Source: Deltaproteobacteria bacterium (lineage in GTDB: Bacteria; Desulfobacterota; BSN033; UBA1163). From it: DNA of 6,993 bases. The stretch lies in contig VGSD01000151.1 in the NCBI GenBank assembly GCA_016875155.1, forward strand, positions 1 to 6,993. The letters are read 5' to 3'. Shown here one piece after another: positions 1 to 5,595 of this stretch. The notes under the pieces were generated by a model. The model saw only the letters and a program-made list of their open reading frames with translations, was not told where the DNA came from and searched no databases. The position numbers and the translations under genes were made by a program. How positions within the stretch are numbered: the stretch's first letter is position 1; every line of letters begins with the position of its first letter.

Positions 1-621
1 TCCAACGAAGGATTTCCTTATATGACCTGCAAGCAAATCTCCATTGGATATGCTCCTGTGCTTGCCCTGAGGATCACCTATGTGGGTGAACTGGGATGGG
101 AACTCCATATGCCCATGGAGCATGCCTTGTATGTCTATGATCAACTCTGGGAAGCAGGGCAACCCTTTGGCTTGGCCAATGTAGGCTATCGAGCCATTGA
201 CTCTTTGAGGCTGGAGAAGGGCTATCGTTACTGGAGTGGCGATATCTCTCCGGAGTACACCCCCTTTGAGGCAGGGCTTGGTTTCTGCGTAAAAATGGAC
301 AAAGGAGATTTCATTGGCCGTGAATCTCTTCTTGCCCAGAAGGAGAAAGGAATCTCGAGAAAGCTCTGCTGTTTAACGATTGATTCTGGTCCATTGATGC
401 CTGTGGGCAAAGAAGCCATTCTCGATGGCGATAAGGTGGTGGGCATTGTGACGAGCGGAGGATATGGGCACACGATCCAGAAACCCATTGCCTATGGTTA
501 TCTGCCCCTCCCCTATTCAGAGCCTAAGACCCGATTACAGATCGAAGTGGCTGCCAAAAGGTATCAGGCCGTTGTTGAAAAAGAACCCATTTATGATCCT
601 CAGAATTTAAAGGTCAATTGA
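1..621 (+). CDS. C-terminal part of a dimethylglycine/sarcosine dehydrogenase-type GcvT-like protein (5' end outside the window)
   Basis: The reading frame is open from base 1, so the ATG at 22 is internal and the gene begins left of the window. The 206 visible residues look like the folate-binding GcvT/aminomethyltransferase region. Phrases such as LRITYVGELGWELHMP, GYRAIDSLRLEKGYRYW and FEAGLGFCVKMDKGDFIGRE, and the late IAYGYLP and YDP segments, fit the C-terminal half of dimethylglycine or sarcosine dehydrogenases better than stand-alone GcvT. In that family an N-terminal FAD domain oxidises the N-methyl group and the GcvT-like part passes the one-carbon unit to tetrahydrofolate. Whether an FAD domain is present here cannot be seen, so a free-standing aminomethyltransferase is the alternative. 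The neighbouring folate methyltransferase and corrinoid activator support a one-carbon role. The protein is probably cytoplasmic. The gene ends with TGA, directly followed by a strong stem-loop. Confidence 0.82.
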   Translation, partial: SNEGFPYMTCKQISIGYAPVLALRITYVGELGWELHMPMEHALYVYDQLWEAGQPFGLANVGYRAIDSLRLEKGYRYWSGDISPEYTPFEAGLGFCVKMDKGDFIGRESLLAQKEKGISRKLCCLTIDSGPLMPVGKEAILDGDKVVGIVTSGGYGHTIQKPIAYGYLPLPYSEPKTRLQIEVAAKRYQAVVEKEPIYDPQNLKVN

Positions 622-625
622 GCTA

Positions 626-646
626 CCACCAGCTATAAGCTGGTGG
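626..646 (+). terminator. Perfect 9-bp stem-loop just after the stop codon of the first gene
   Basis: CCACCAGCT (626-634) pairs perfectly with AGCTGGTGG (638-646) around an ATA loop, starting four bases after the TGA. The stem is GC-rich, but no T-tract follows (the next bases are ATTCACTACT). It is therefore not a classical intrinsic terminator. It could be a 3'-end stabilising hairpin, a processed end, or part of a termination region completed by the hairpin near 757-781. Confidence 0.5.
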
Positions 647-732
647 ATTCACTACTGACTAAAGCCAGCTGAAGAAAAAACAAATTGGTACAGAAATTCT
701 CACGAGGGAAAATCTAAAATACTTGTACACCG

Positions 733-752
733 TGTGCATACTTGTGCATACT
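733..752 (+). repeat. Perfect tandem duplication of a 10-bp unit
   Basis: TGTGCATACT occurs twice head to tail at 733-742 and 743-752. A weaker related stretch (TGTACAC) lies just before it at 724-730. The 10-bp period puts the copies on about the same helix face, as expected for a repeated protein-binding site, although a chance duplication is also possible. It lies 67 bp upstream of the methyltransferase gene and just before a terminator-like hairpin. No regulator can be assigned to it. Confidence 0.6.
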
Positions 753-756
753 AAAG

Positions 757-781
757 TCTTCACCTTAAGGTGAGGGTTTTT
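757..781 (+). terminator. Terminator-like hairpin with T-tract upstream of the methyltransferase gene
   Basis: TCACCTTAAGGTGA at 760-773 is a perfect palindrome. Read as RNA it folds into a stem with a UUAA loop (765-768), which wobble and C-G pairs extend down to about 757-776. Five T residues follow at 777-781. This matches an intrinsic terminator for the upstream gene. It sits only about 38 bp before the next start codon, so an attenuator in the methyltransferase leader or a DNA operator are alternatives. Confidence 0.5.
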
Positions 782-818
782 CTCCCCGAGTGAGACAATA
801 ATAGAGGAAAAAGTAGAG

Positions 819-1622
819 ATGTTGATCATCGGCGAATCGATTAATGGAACGATCCCAAAGGTGGGGGAAGCCATCCTGAATAAGGATGAACGATTCCTGA
901 AGGAATTGGCTCGAACCCAATATGAACGCGGTGCCATGATGCTTGATGTCAATGCCGGGATCGCCGGAGGAGACGAGGTAAAAGATCTACCTTGGCTTGT
1001 GGAGGTCATCCAAAAAGAGGTCCCTATCCCTCTGATGCTCGATAGCGCCAATCCTGATGCCTTAAAATCTGCCATGGGAGTGTATCGAAATGCCGAACCT
1101 CCCATCCTCAATTCCATCTCCGGTGAGGAAGAGAAGTGGAACAAACTTTACCCATTGGTTGTCGAGAAGAAATGTGGGGTGGTTGTCCTTTTAATGGATG
1201 ATCAGGGAATTCCCAAAACAGTGGATGAGAGAATCGCCATTGCGAAAAGGCTCTTTGAAAGATTAAGCGGAGGTGGAATTCCCCCTGAGAATATCTATTT
1301 CGATCCACTCGTCCTCTCCGTGGCGGTGGAACCGGAAACGGCTCTTGTGACACTGGAGACGATCCGGGCCATCCGGTCTTATTTTCCAAACTCTCATCTC
1401 ATCTGCGGGGTGAGCAATGTGAGCATGGGGCTCCCCGGAAGGAGATTGATCAACCGAATCTTTCTGATTATGGCTATGGCTGCTGGCCTGGATACGCTTT
1501 TCATTGACGTTCGAGACCAAGCCCTTATGTCCTCTATTTCTGCTGGCAAAATCCTTCTCAATCAAGACCCCTACTGCCTCGAATATATCAGCGCCTATCG
1601 AGAGAAAAAGATTTTGCTTTGA
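819..1622 (+). CDS. Methyltetrahydrofolate:corrinoid methyltransferase (AcsE/MtgA type)
   Basis: This 267-residue protein has the pterin-binding TIM-barrel signature of the folate:corrinoid methyltransferase family and the usual length for that family. Visible motifs are IGESING at the N-terminus, LDVNAG (D43, N45), LDSANP (D75), NSISGE (N98), FDPLVL (D162) and GVSNVSMGLPGRRLINR (N200). The spacing of D75, N98, D162 and N200 agrees closely with the pterin-binding and catalytic residues known in AcsE. These enzymes move a methyl group between methyltetrahydrofolate and the cobalt of a corrinoid protein in the cytoplasm. AcsE (Wood-Ljungdahl pathway) and MtgA (betaine-type demethylation) cannot be separated from sequence alone. 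The dehydrogenase-like gene upstream and the absence of acs genes nearby lean towards demethylation. AGAGGA at 803-808 is the likely ribosome-binding site for the ATG at 819. The corrinoid activator gene starts 51 bp downstream. Confidence 0.85.
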   Translation: MLIIGESINGTIPKVGEAILNKDERFLKELARTQYERGAMMLDVNAGIAGGDEVKDLPWLVEVIQKEVPIPLMLDSANPDALKSAMGVYRNAEPPILNSISGEEEKWNKLYPLVVEKKCGVVVLLMDDQGIPKTVDERIAIAKRLFERLSGGGIPPENIYFDPLVLSVAVEPETALVTLETIRAIRSYFPNSHLICGVSNVSMGLPGRRLINRIFLIMAMAAGLDTLFIDVRDQALMSSISAGKILLNQDPYCLEYISAYREKKILL

Positions 1623-1673
1623 CATCTCCCCTCAATTTCCTATAAACTATCCGAAAACTGAAAAGGATGACCA

Positions 1674-3545
1674 GTGGTGAAGAAGTTTAAAGTTGTTTTT
1701 CTGCCTTCTCATAAAGAGGTGGAGATTTCCGAAGGGGAGACGATTCTTGACGCTGCAAGAGATTCAGGAGTCGAGATCGAATCCATCTGCGGGGGTGTTA
1801 AGAACTGTGGAAAGTGTAAGGTCAAACTGCTGGAGGGCAAACTTTCCCCGCTTATCGATGAGGAATTAGAATCGATCTCAGATGAAGAAAAAACAGAGGG
1901 ATATCGGCTTGCCTGTGCGGCTCAGGTGATTGGCAATGCCCAAATTTACGTTCCTGAGATAGGTCAGATTGAGAAACAGGGATTAAAAAGGACGGTAGCC
2001 GGAAAAAAGATCGGATTGAACCCGGCTATTCTTCCTTATGTTGTAGAGTTACCTCTCCCTTCCTTGAATGATCCCACTGGAGATTTCGACCGGCTTCGAA
2101 ACAATCTTTCGGAGAGATACGCTCTCCACAGTCTGAATATTGATTACCCTGCCCTCCTGAAACTGCCTTGTGCCTTGAGAGAAGGAAGTTTTAAATGCAC
2201 GGCAGCGATCTGGATGGAGAAGGAGATTCTTGATATTAAGCCCGGCCGATCAGATCACCTCTATGGGCTGGCCATTGATATAGGGACAACATCCGTTGTA
2301 GGTTATTTGTGCAATCTTCAGAATGGGGAACTCCTGGCCACTCAATCCATGATGAACCCTCAGGTCGTCTATGGTGAGGATGTGATGTCCCGAATCACCT
2401 ATTCCATGGCTCATCCAGATGGCCTGGAAAAGCTCCATCGCTCAATCATCAATGGGCTCAACCAACTCATCAAAACGATCGTTGAGGGATGCTCTCTTTC
2501 TCCCGAGGATATCTTGGATGTGACTGTTGTCGGCAATACAGCCATGCACCACCTCTTTCTAAAAATTGATCCTCAGTATTTAGGCGTTTCCCCCTTTACG
2601 CCAGCCGTTCATCAATCGATCACGATAAAGGCACGGGATCTCGGTTTGAAGGTCCATCCTTCGGCCAATGTTTACCTCTTACCCATTGAAGCCGGTTTTG
2701 TGGGGGCGGACAATGTGGGCGTTCTGATTGCTGAGGAACCTGATCAGAGGGATGAGATGTCCCTCATCATTGATGTCGGAACCAATGGCGAACTGGTGCT
2801 CGGCAACAGGAATCGTCTCCTCTCCTCTTCCTGTGCCACAGGTCCTGCCTTTGAAGGAGCCCATATCAAATTCGGAATGAGGGCCACAACCGGAGCTATC
2901 GAAAGGGTGAGAGTAGATCCACAGACCTTAGAGGTGGACTTCAAGGTCATTGGAGAGACCCAGTGGAAATCGGAATCTAAATCTGTAAGAGCAAGGGGAA
3001 TATGTGGCTCAGGCATCATCGATGCAGTGGCTGAATTATACCTGAATGGGGTGATTGAAAAGAGCGGACAACTTAAAAAGGAGCAAGCAGCCTCCCGTTT
3101 GAGGACATCTGGAGAGGGGCTTGAGTTTGTCATCGCATGGAAAGAGGAGACCTCGATCGGGAGAGACATCACGATCACTCAACAGGATATCAGAAATATT
3201 CAACTGGGAAAGGCTGCACTTTACGCTGGAGCCAGATTGATGATGAAACGATGTGGAGTCAAAAAGATCGATCGCGTTATCCTCGCAGGCTCCTTTGGAA
3301 GCCATATCGATACGCAGAAGGCAATGAGAATAGGAATGTTTCCGGAGTGCGATCTGAACAATGTGCTCGCCGTTGGTAATGCGGCTGGAGAGGGCGCGAT
3401 GATCACCCTTTTGAACAGGGAGAAGAGACGCAAGGCAGAGGAAATTGCAAGAAAGGTGGAATATCTGGAACTCACTCTGGAAGATGATTTCCAGAAAGAA
3501 TTCATAGAGGCCATCGCCTTTCCTAACCTCATTGGAGCTCCCTGA
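1674..3545 (+). CDS. ATP-dependent reductive activator of corrinoid proteins (RACo/RamA-like, [2Fe-2S] plus ASKHA domain)
   Basis: The first ~95 residues of this 623-residue protein form a ferredoxin-type [2Fe-2S] domain with ligands C39, C45, C48 (C-x5-C-x2-C) and C81. A linker follows, then a long ASKHA-fold ATPase (DUF4445/COG3894 type) from about residue 195. Its motifs include IDIGTTSVVG (201-210), VVGNTAMHH, IDVGTNGELVLG (366-377), SCATGPAFEGAHIKFGMRA, RGICGSGIIDA, LAGSFGSHID (537-546) and GNAAGEGA (568-575). In this family ATP hydrolysis drives electron transfer from the Fe-S centre to rescue a corrinoid protein whose cobalt has been oxidised to inactive Co(II). The partner is presumably the corrinoid protein served by the methyltransferase directly upstream, probably in the same operon. 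GTG at 1674 is chosen as start because AAGGA at 1663-1667 lies six bases before it; the GTG at 1677 is also possible. All expected motifs are intact. Confidence 0.9.
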   Translation: MVKKFKVVFLPSHKEVEISEGETILDAARDSGVEIESICGGVKNCGKCKVKLLEGKLSPLIDEELESISDEEKTEGYRLACAAQVIGNAQIYVPEIGQIEKQGLKRTVAGKKIGLNPAILPYVVELPLPSLNDPTGDFDRLRNNLSERYALHSLNIDYPALLKLPCALREGSFKCTAAIWMEKEILDIKPGRSDHLYGLAIDIGTTSVVGYLCNLQNGELLATQSMMNPQVVYGEDVMSRITYSMAHPDGLEKLHRSIINGLNQLIKTIVEGCSLSPEDILDVTVVGNTAMHHLFLKIDPQYLGVSPFTPAVHQSITIKARDLGLKVHPSANVYLLPIEAGFVGADNVGVLIAEEPDQRDEMSLIIDVGTNGELVLGNRNRLLSSSCATGPAFEGAHIKFGMRATTGAIERVRVDPQTLEVDFKVIGETQWKSESKSVRARGICGSGIIDAVAELYLNGVIEKSGQLKKEQAASRLRTSGEGLEFVIAWKEETSIGRDITITQQDIRNIQLGKAALYAGARLMMKRCGVKKIDRVILAGSFGSHIDTQKAMRIGMFPECDLNNVLAVGNAAGEGAMITLLNREKRRKAEEIARKVEYLELTLEDDFQKEFIEAIAFPNLIGAP

Positions 3546-3571
3546 TACAGAGAGATGGAATTTTTGTAAAA

Positions 3572-3640
3572 TGTCATCCTGAACTTGGTTCAGGATCTAT
3601 TCAACTAATTACGAGACCCTGAAATAAATTCAGGGTGACA
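3572..3640. repeat. Nested inverted-repeat element (MITE/REP-like)
   Basis: Two 27-base arms, 3572-3598 and 3614-3640, are inverted copies of each other with five mismatches and a 15-bp spacer. Each arm is also a hairpin by itself: CCTGAAC/GTTCAGG in the left and CCCTGAA/TTCAGGG in the right. The DNA or RNA could therefore form one long hairpin or a four-armed cruciform. The outer ends are TGTCA and TGACA. No transposase is present. The element begins 27 bp after the stop of the activator gene, where it could act as a 3'-end structure. The design resembles dispersed non-autonomous repeats, but copy number cannot be judged from one window. Confidence 0.75.
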
Positions 3641-3930
3641 AAATAATAATTGCGATACAGCCCCATCAGGGAGGGGTGAGGGGGCAAAATGTTAGAAATA
3701 ATTTATAGATTTAACGCTTATTTAATTAGAAAATAGGTAACGTCTAATGGTCATGGTGACGATGCCCGTATCGTCATTCGGTAACGTCTTCCGTCTAAAG
3801 AATTTGACGTAACCCTTAGACGCTAAACGAAACGGGCTTCGTAGCCGTAGCCCTAACCGATGCGCCGCAGCATTTTCATGATTCGAGGTGCCCTCCGGGA
3901 ATGGGCCATTAATTTAAAAAGGATAAACAG
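3641..3930. other. Non-coding spacer with G-rich run and stem-loop cluster
   Basis: I see no credible gene here. From 3660 to 3685 there is a G-rich run in which GCCCC can pair with GGGGC. An AT-rich stretch follows to about 3735. Then comes a group of small structures: GGTAACGTCT repeated directly at 3736-3745 and 3780-3789; TGACGAT (3757-3763) against ATCGTCA (3770-3776) with a 6-base loop; CGTCTAA (3792-3798) against TTAGACG (3816-3822); and GGGCT (3834-3838) against AGCCC (3849-3853). The last part (3916-3923, AAAAAGGA) is the ribosome-binding site of the next gene. A promoter for that gene should lie here, but no strong sigma-70 or sigma-54 match is visible. Confidence 0.55.
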
Positions 3931-5328
3931 ATGGAAACCACAAACCTGAAAGAATCGCGAGAAAAGATCCAATTTTACGAGGCCATCCTCGATAATATCC
4001 ATAATGGGGTAATGATCACCGATCCTGAGGGGAAAATCATCTTTTTCAGTAAAACTTACGGAAATTTCCTTGGAGTCGATCCAGACCGGATGGTGGGGAA
4101 ACACTGTACTGAAGTGCTCGAGAATACTCGAATGCATATTGTCGCAAAAACCGGTATTCCAGAGATCAATCAAACCCACCGGATTAAAGATCAAGATATG
4201 GTGGTTCAACGAATTCCGATCGAAATAAATGGAGAAATCATTGCCGTTTACGGTCAGGTCATGTTTAAAGATGTGAGAGATGTACATGCCCTTTCAAAGA
4301 AACTCAATGTATTGGAATCGAAGGTTGAGTTTTACGAAAAAGAGCTGGAAAGCCTCCGCTCCTCTAAATATACCATCAACAATATTGTGGGCAAGAGTGA
4401 GCGGATTAGCGAGCTAAAAAAACTGGCCCTCAAAGCCGCTCAGACCCATTCCCCTGTTTTGCTTATCGGAGAAAGCGGAACAGGAAAAGAACTCTTTGCC
4501 CATGCCATCCATCATGCGAGTGAACGAAGGCTTCATCCATTTATTCGACTCAACTGTGCAGCCATTCCAAAAGACCTTTTGGAGGCTGAGCTCTTCGGCT
4601 ACGAGCCCGGGGCCTTCACGGGTGCTGGGACGAAAGGAAAACCAGGTAAATTTGAATTGGCCCACCATGGCACGATCTTTCTCGATGAGATCAGCGATCT
4701 GCCATTAGAGATGCAACCGAAACTCCTTCGTGTCCTCGAGGAGAAAGAGACTGAGCGTTTAGGTGGGACACGTATTACCAAGAGCAATTTCCGCTTAATT
4801 GCCGCTACTCACGAAAACCTTGAAAAAAGTGTTGAACAGGGCAAATTTAGGAAAGACTTATACTACCGCCTTAATGTCATCCCCATCTATATCCCTCCCC
4901 TCAGAGAACGCAAAGAGGATATTCCACAAATTGTCAGCAACCTGATTGAAATCCTGAACAAAGATCTTGGAACCGGTGTCCCCAAAATCTCTTCAGAGGT
5001 GTTGACGATTTTCGAATATTATGATTGGCCCGGGAATATACGGGAGCTTGCAAACATCCTGGAGCGAACAATCTATGCTGTTGAGGGAGATACGATTGAG
5101 GTTTCTCACCTCCCCTTCTTTTTTCAGAGGATGAGACAAGGAGCCGTTAAGAGCCAACCGTCTCACCTTAAACAACTTCGTGAAGACATGGAAAAAGAGG
5201 CTCTGCTACACGCCATTCGTTTATCAAATGACAATAAAAATAAGGCCGCAAGGCTCCTCGGAATTCATAGAACTGCCCTCTACAAAAAGATGAAGAAACT
5301 GAATATCTCAGAACATATTATGAGATAG
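3931..5328 (+). CDS. PAS domain-containing sigma-54-dependent transcriptional activator
   Basis: This 465-residue protein is a complete bacterial enhancer-binding protein. Residues ~12-115 form a PAS sensor (AILDNIHNGVMITDPEG opening). Residues ~118-145 look like a short coiled-coil linker. Residues ~150-390 are the AAA+ sigma-54 interaction domain, with Walker A GESGTGKE (180-187), an intact sigma-54-contacting GAFTGA loop (227-232), Walker B GTIFLDE (247-253), arginines in FRKDLYYRLNV (R307, R313) and the sensor II motif WPGNIREL (R371). Residues ~425-460 are a Fis-type helix-turn-helix (NKAARLLGIHRTALYKKMKKL). There is no receiver domain, so activity is probably set by a ligand or redox signal through PAS rather than by phosphorylation; the signal is unknown. 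The start is supported by AAAAAGGA seven bases before the ATG. Dyads and a sigma-54 promoter lie directly downstream, so the next gene is the likely target. Confidence 0.93.
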   Translation: METTNLKESREKIQFYEAILDNIHNGVMITDPEGKIIFFSKTYGNFLGVDPDRMVGKHCTEVLENTRMHIVAKTGIPEINQTHRIKDQDMVVQRIPIEINGEIIAVYGQVMFKDVRDVHALSKKLNVLESKVEFYEKELESLRSSKYTINNIVGKSERISELKKLALKAAQTHSPVLLIGESGTGKELFAHAIHHASERRLHPFIRLNCAAIPKDLLEAELFGYEPGAFTGAGTKGKPGKFELAHHGTIFLDEISDLPLEMQPKLLRVLEEKETERLGGTRITKSNFRLIAATHENLEKSVEQGKFRKDLYYRLNVIPIYIPPLRERKEDIPQIVSNLIEILNKDLGTGVPKISSEVLTIFEYYDWPGNIRELANILERTIYAVEGDTIEVSHLPFFFQRMRQGAVKSQPSHLKQLREDMEKEALLHAIRLSNDNKNKAARLLGIHRTALYKKMKKLNISEHIMR

Positions 5329-5343
5329 TAGATATTTATCTAC
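5328..5343. promoter_or_regulatory. Putative activator-binding dyad 1 (GTAGA-N6-TCTAC)
   Basis: GTAGAT-ATTT-ATCTAC is a perfect inverted repeat whose first base is the last base of the regulator's TAG stop codon. It shares the GTAGA-N6-TCTAC layout with the dyad at 5414-5433. Its centre lies about 210 bp upstream of the predicted sigma-54 transcription start, within the usual range for an enhancer site. A weak 3' hairpin for the regulator mRNA is an alternative reading. Confidence 0.55.
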
Positions 5344-5345
5344 AT

Positions 5346-5361
5346 ATAGACTTTATTCTAC
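5346..5361. promoter_or_regulatory. Putative activator-binding dyad 2 (imperfect)
   Basis: ATAGA-CTTTAT-TCTAC has the same spacing as the other two dyads, with one mismatch in the left half-site. Its centre is 18 bp from that of dyad 1, and both right halves continue as TCTACATATA (5339-5348 and 5357-5366). The pair could hold adjacent activator dimers about 190-210 bp upstream of the predicted start. Confidence 0.45.
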
Positions 5362-5413
5362 ATATAAATTAACTTCCTGTAATTTAATTGGATTTTATTT
5401 AATTTTACATATT

Positions 5414-5433
5414 GTGTAGAATTTTTTCTACAC
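5414..5433. promoter_or_regulatory. Putative activator-binding dyad 3, strongest site (GTGTAGAA-N4-TTCTACAC)
   Basis: GTGTAGAA (5414-5421) and TTCTACAC (5426-5433) are perfect inverted halves around TTTT, and contain the same GTAGA-N6-TCTAC core as dyad 1. The centre is about 122 bp upstream of the predicted sigma-54 start, a typical enhancer distance for activators of this class. The binding protein is inferred to be the PAS activator encoded immediately upstream, because such regulators often control neighbouring genes. It is not GC-rich and has no T-tract after it, which argues against a terminator. Confidence 0.65.
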
Positions 5434-5519
5434 TATCAACGACATGCCTTTTTAATGGTAAAATTAAAATTCTTTTAAATTTCAAACGGTTGTTCTAATA
5501 GATTGGGTAAAATTCGGGC

Positions 5520-5535
5520 TGGCTCGATTTTTGCT
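5520..5535 (+). promoter_or_regulatory. Sigma-54 (-24/-12) promoter
   Basis: TGGCTCGATTTTTGCT matches the sigma-54 consensus TGGCACG-N4-TTGCW at all but one position. The essential GG (5521-5522) and GC (5533-5534) have the required 12-base offset. Transcription should start near 5546, about 50 bases before the ATG of the epimerase-family gene. A sigma-54 activator gene and enhancer-like dyads directly upstream support the call. Confidence 0.87.
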
Positions 5536-5595
5536 CATAAGTTTTTATATTTATCCTACCAACTTATACTCAAAATATTCTTAAGGAAGGGAAAT

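Noticed and set aside
22..24. ATG at 22 as the start of the first gene
   Set aside because: The frame is open to base 1 and the residues before it (SNEGFPY) fit the protein family, so this Met is internal to a gene cut by the window edge.
686..700. Sigma-54-like TGGTACAGAAATTCT upstream of the methyltransferase
   Set aside because: The essential GC of the -12 element is CT here, so despite the good -24 half it is not credible.
723..752. Sigma-70 promoter built from TTGTAC and CATACT in the tandem repeat
   Set aside because: Only three of six -35 bases match and the spacer is 18 bp; too weak to list as a promoter.
659..1144. Minus-strand open frame of 161 codons overlapping the methyltransferase gene
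   Set aside because: It lies antisense to a well-supported gene, has serine-rich composition typical of an antisense shadow, and matches no family I recognise.
2744..3178. Minus-strand open frame inside the corrinoid activator gene
   Set aside because: It is fully antisense to conserved ASKHA coding sequence and has no recognisable domain.
3736..3853. tRNA, small CRISPR or riboswitch in the stem-loop cluster
   Set aside because: There is no cloverleaf or CCA-type end, no regular repeat-spacer pattern, and no recognisable riboswitch core.
3853..4287. Minus-strand open frame over the spacer and the PAS region
   Set aside because: Most of it is antisense to the PAS domain coding sequence and it has no family features.
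5414..5433. Dyad 3 as an intrinsic terminator of the regulator gene
   Set aside because: The stem is AT-rich and followed by TATCAACG rather than a T-tract, while two similar dyads nearby favour a protein-binding site.
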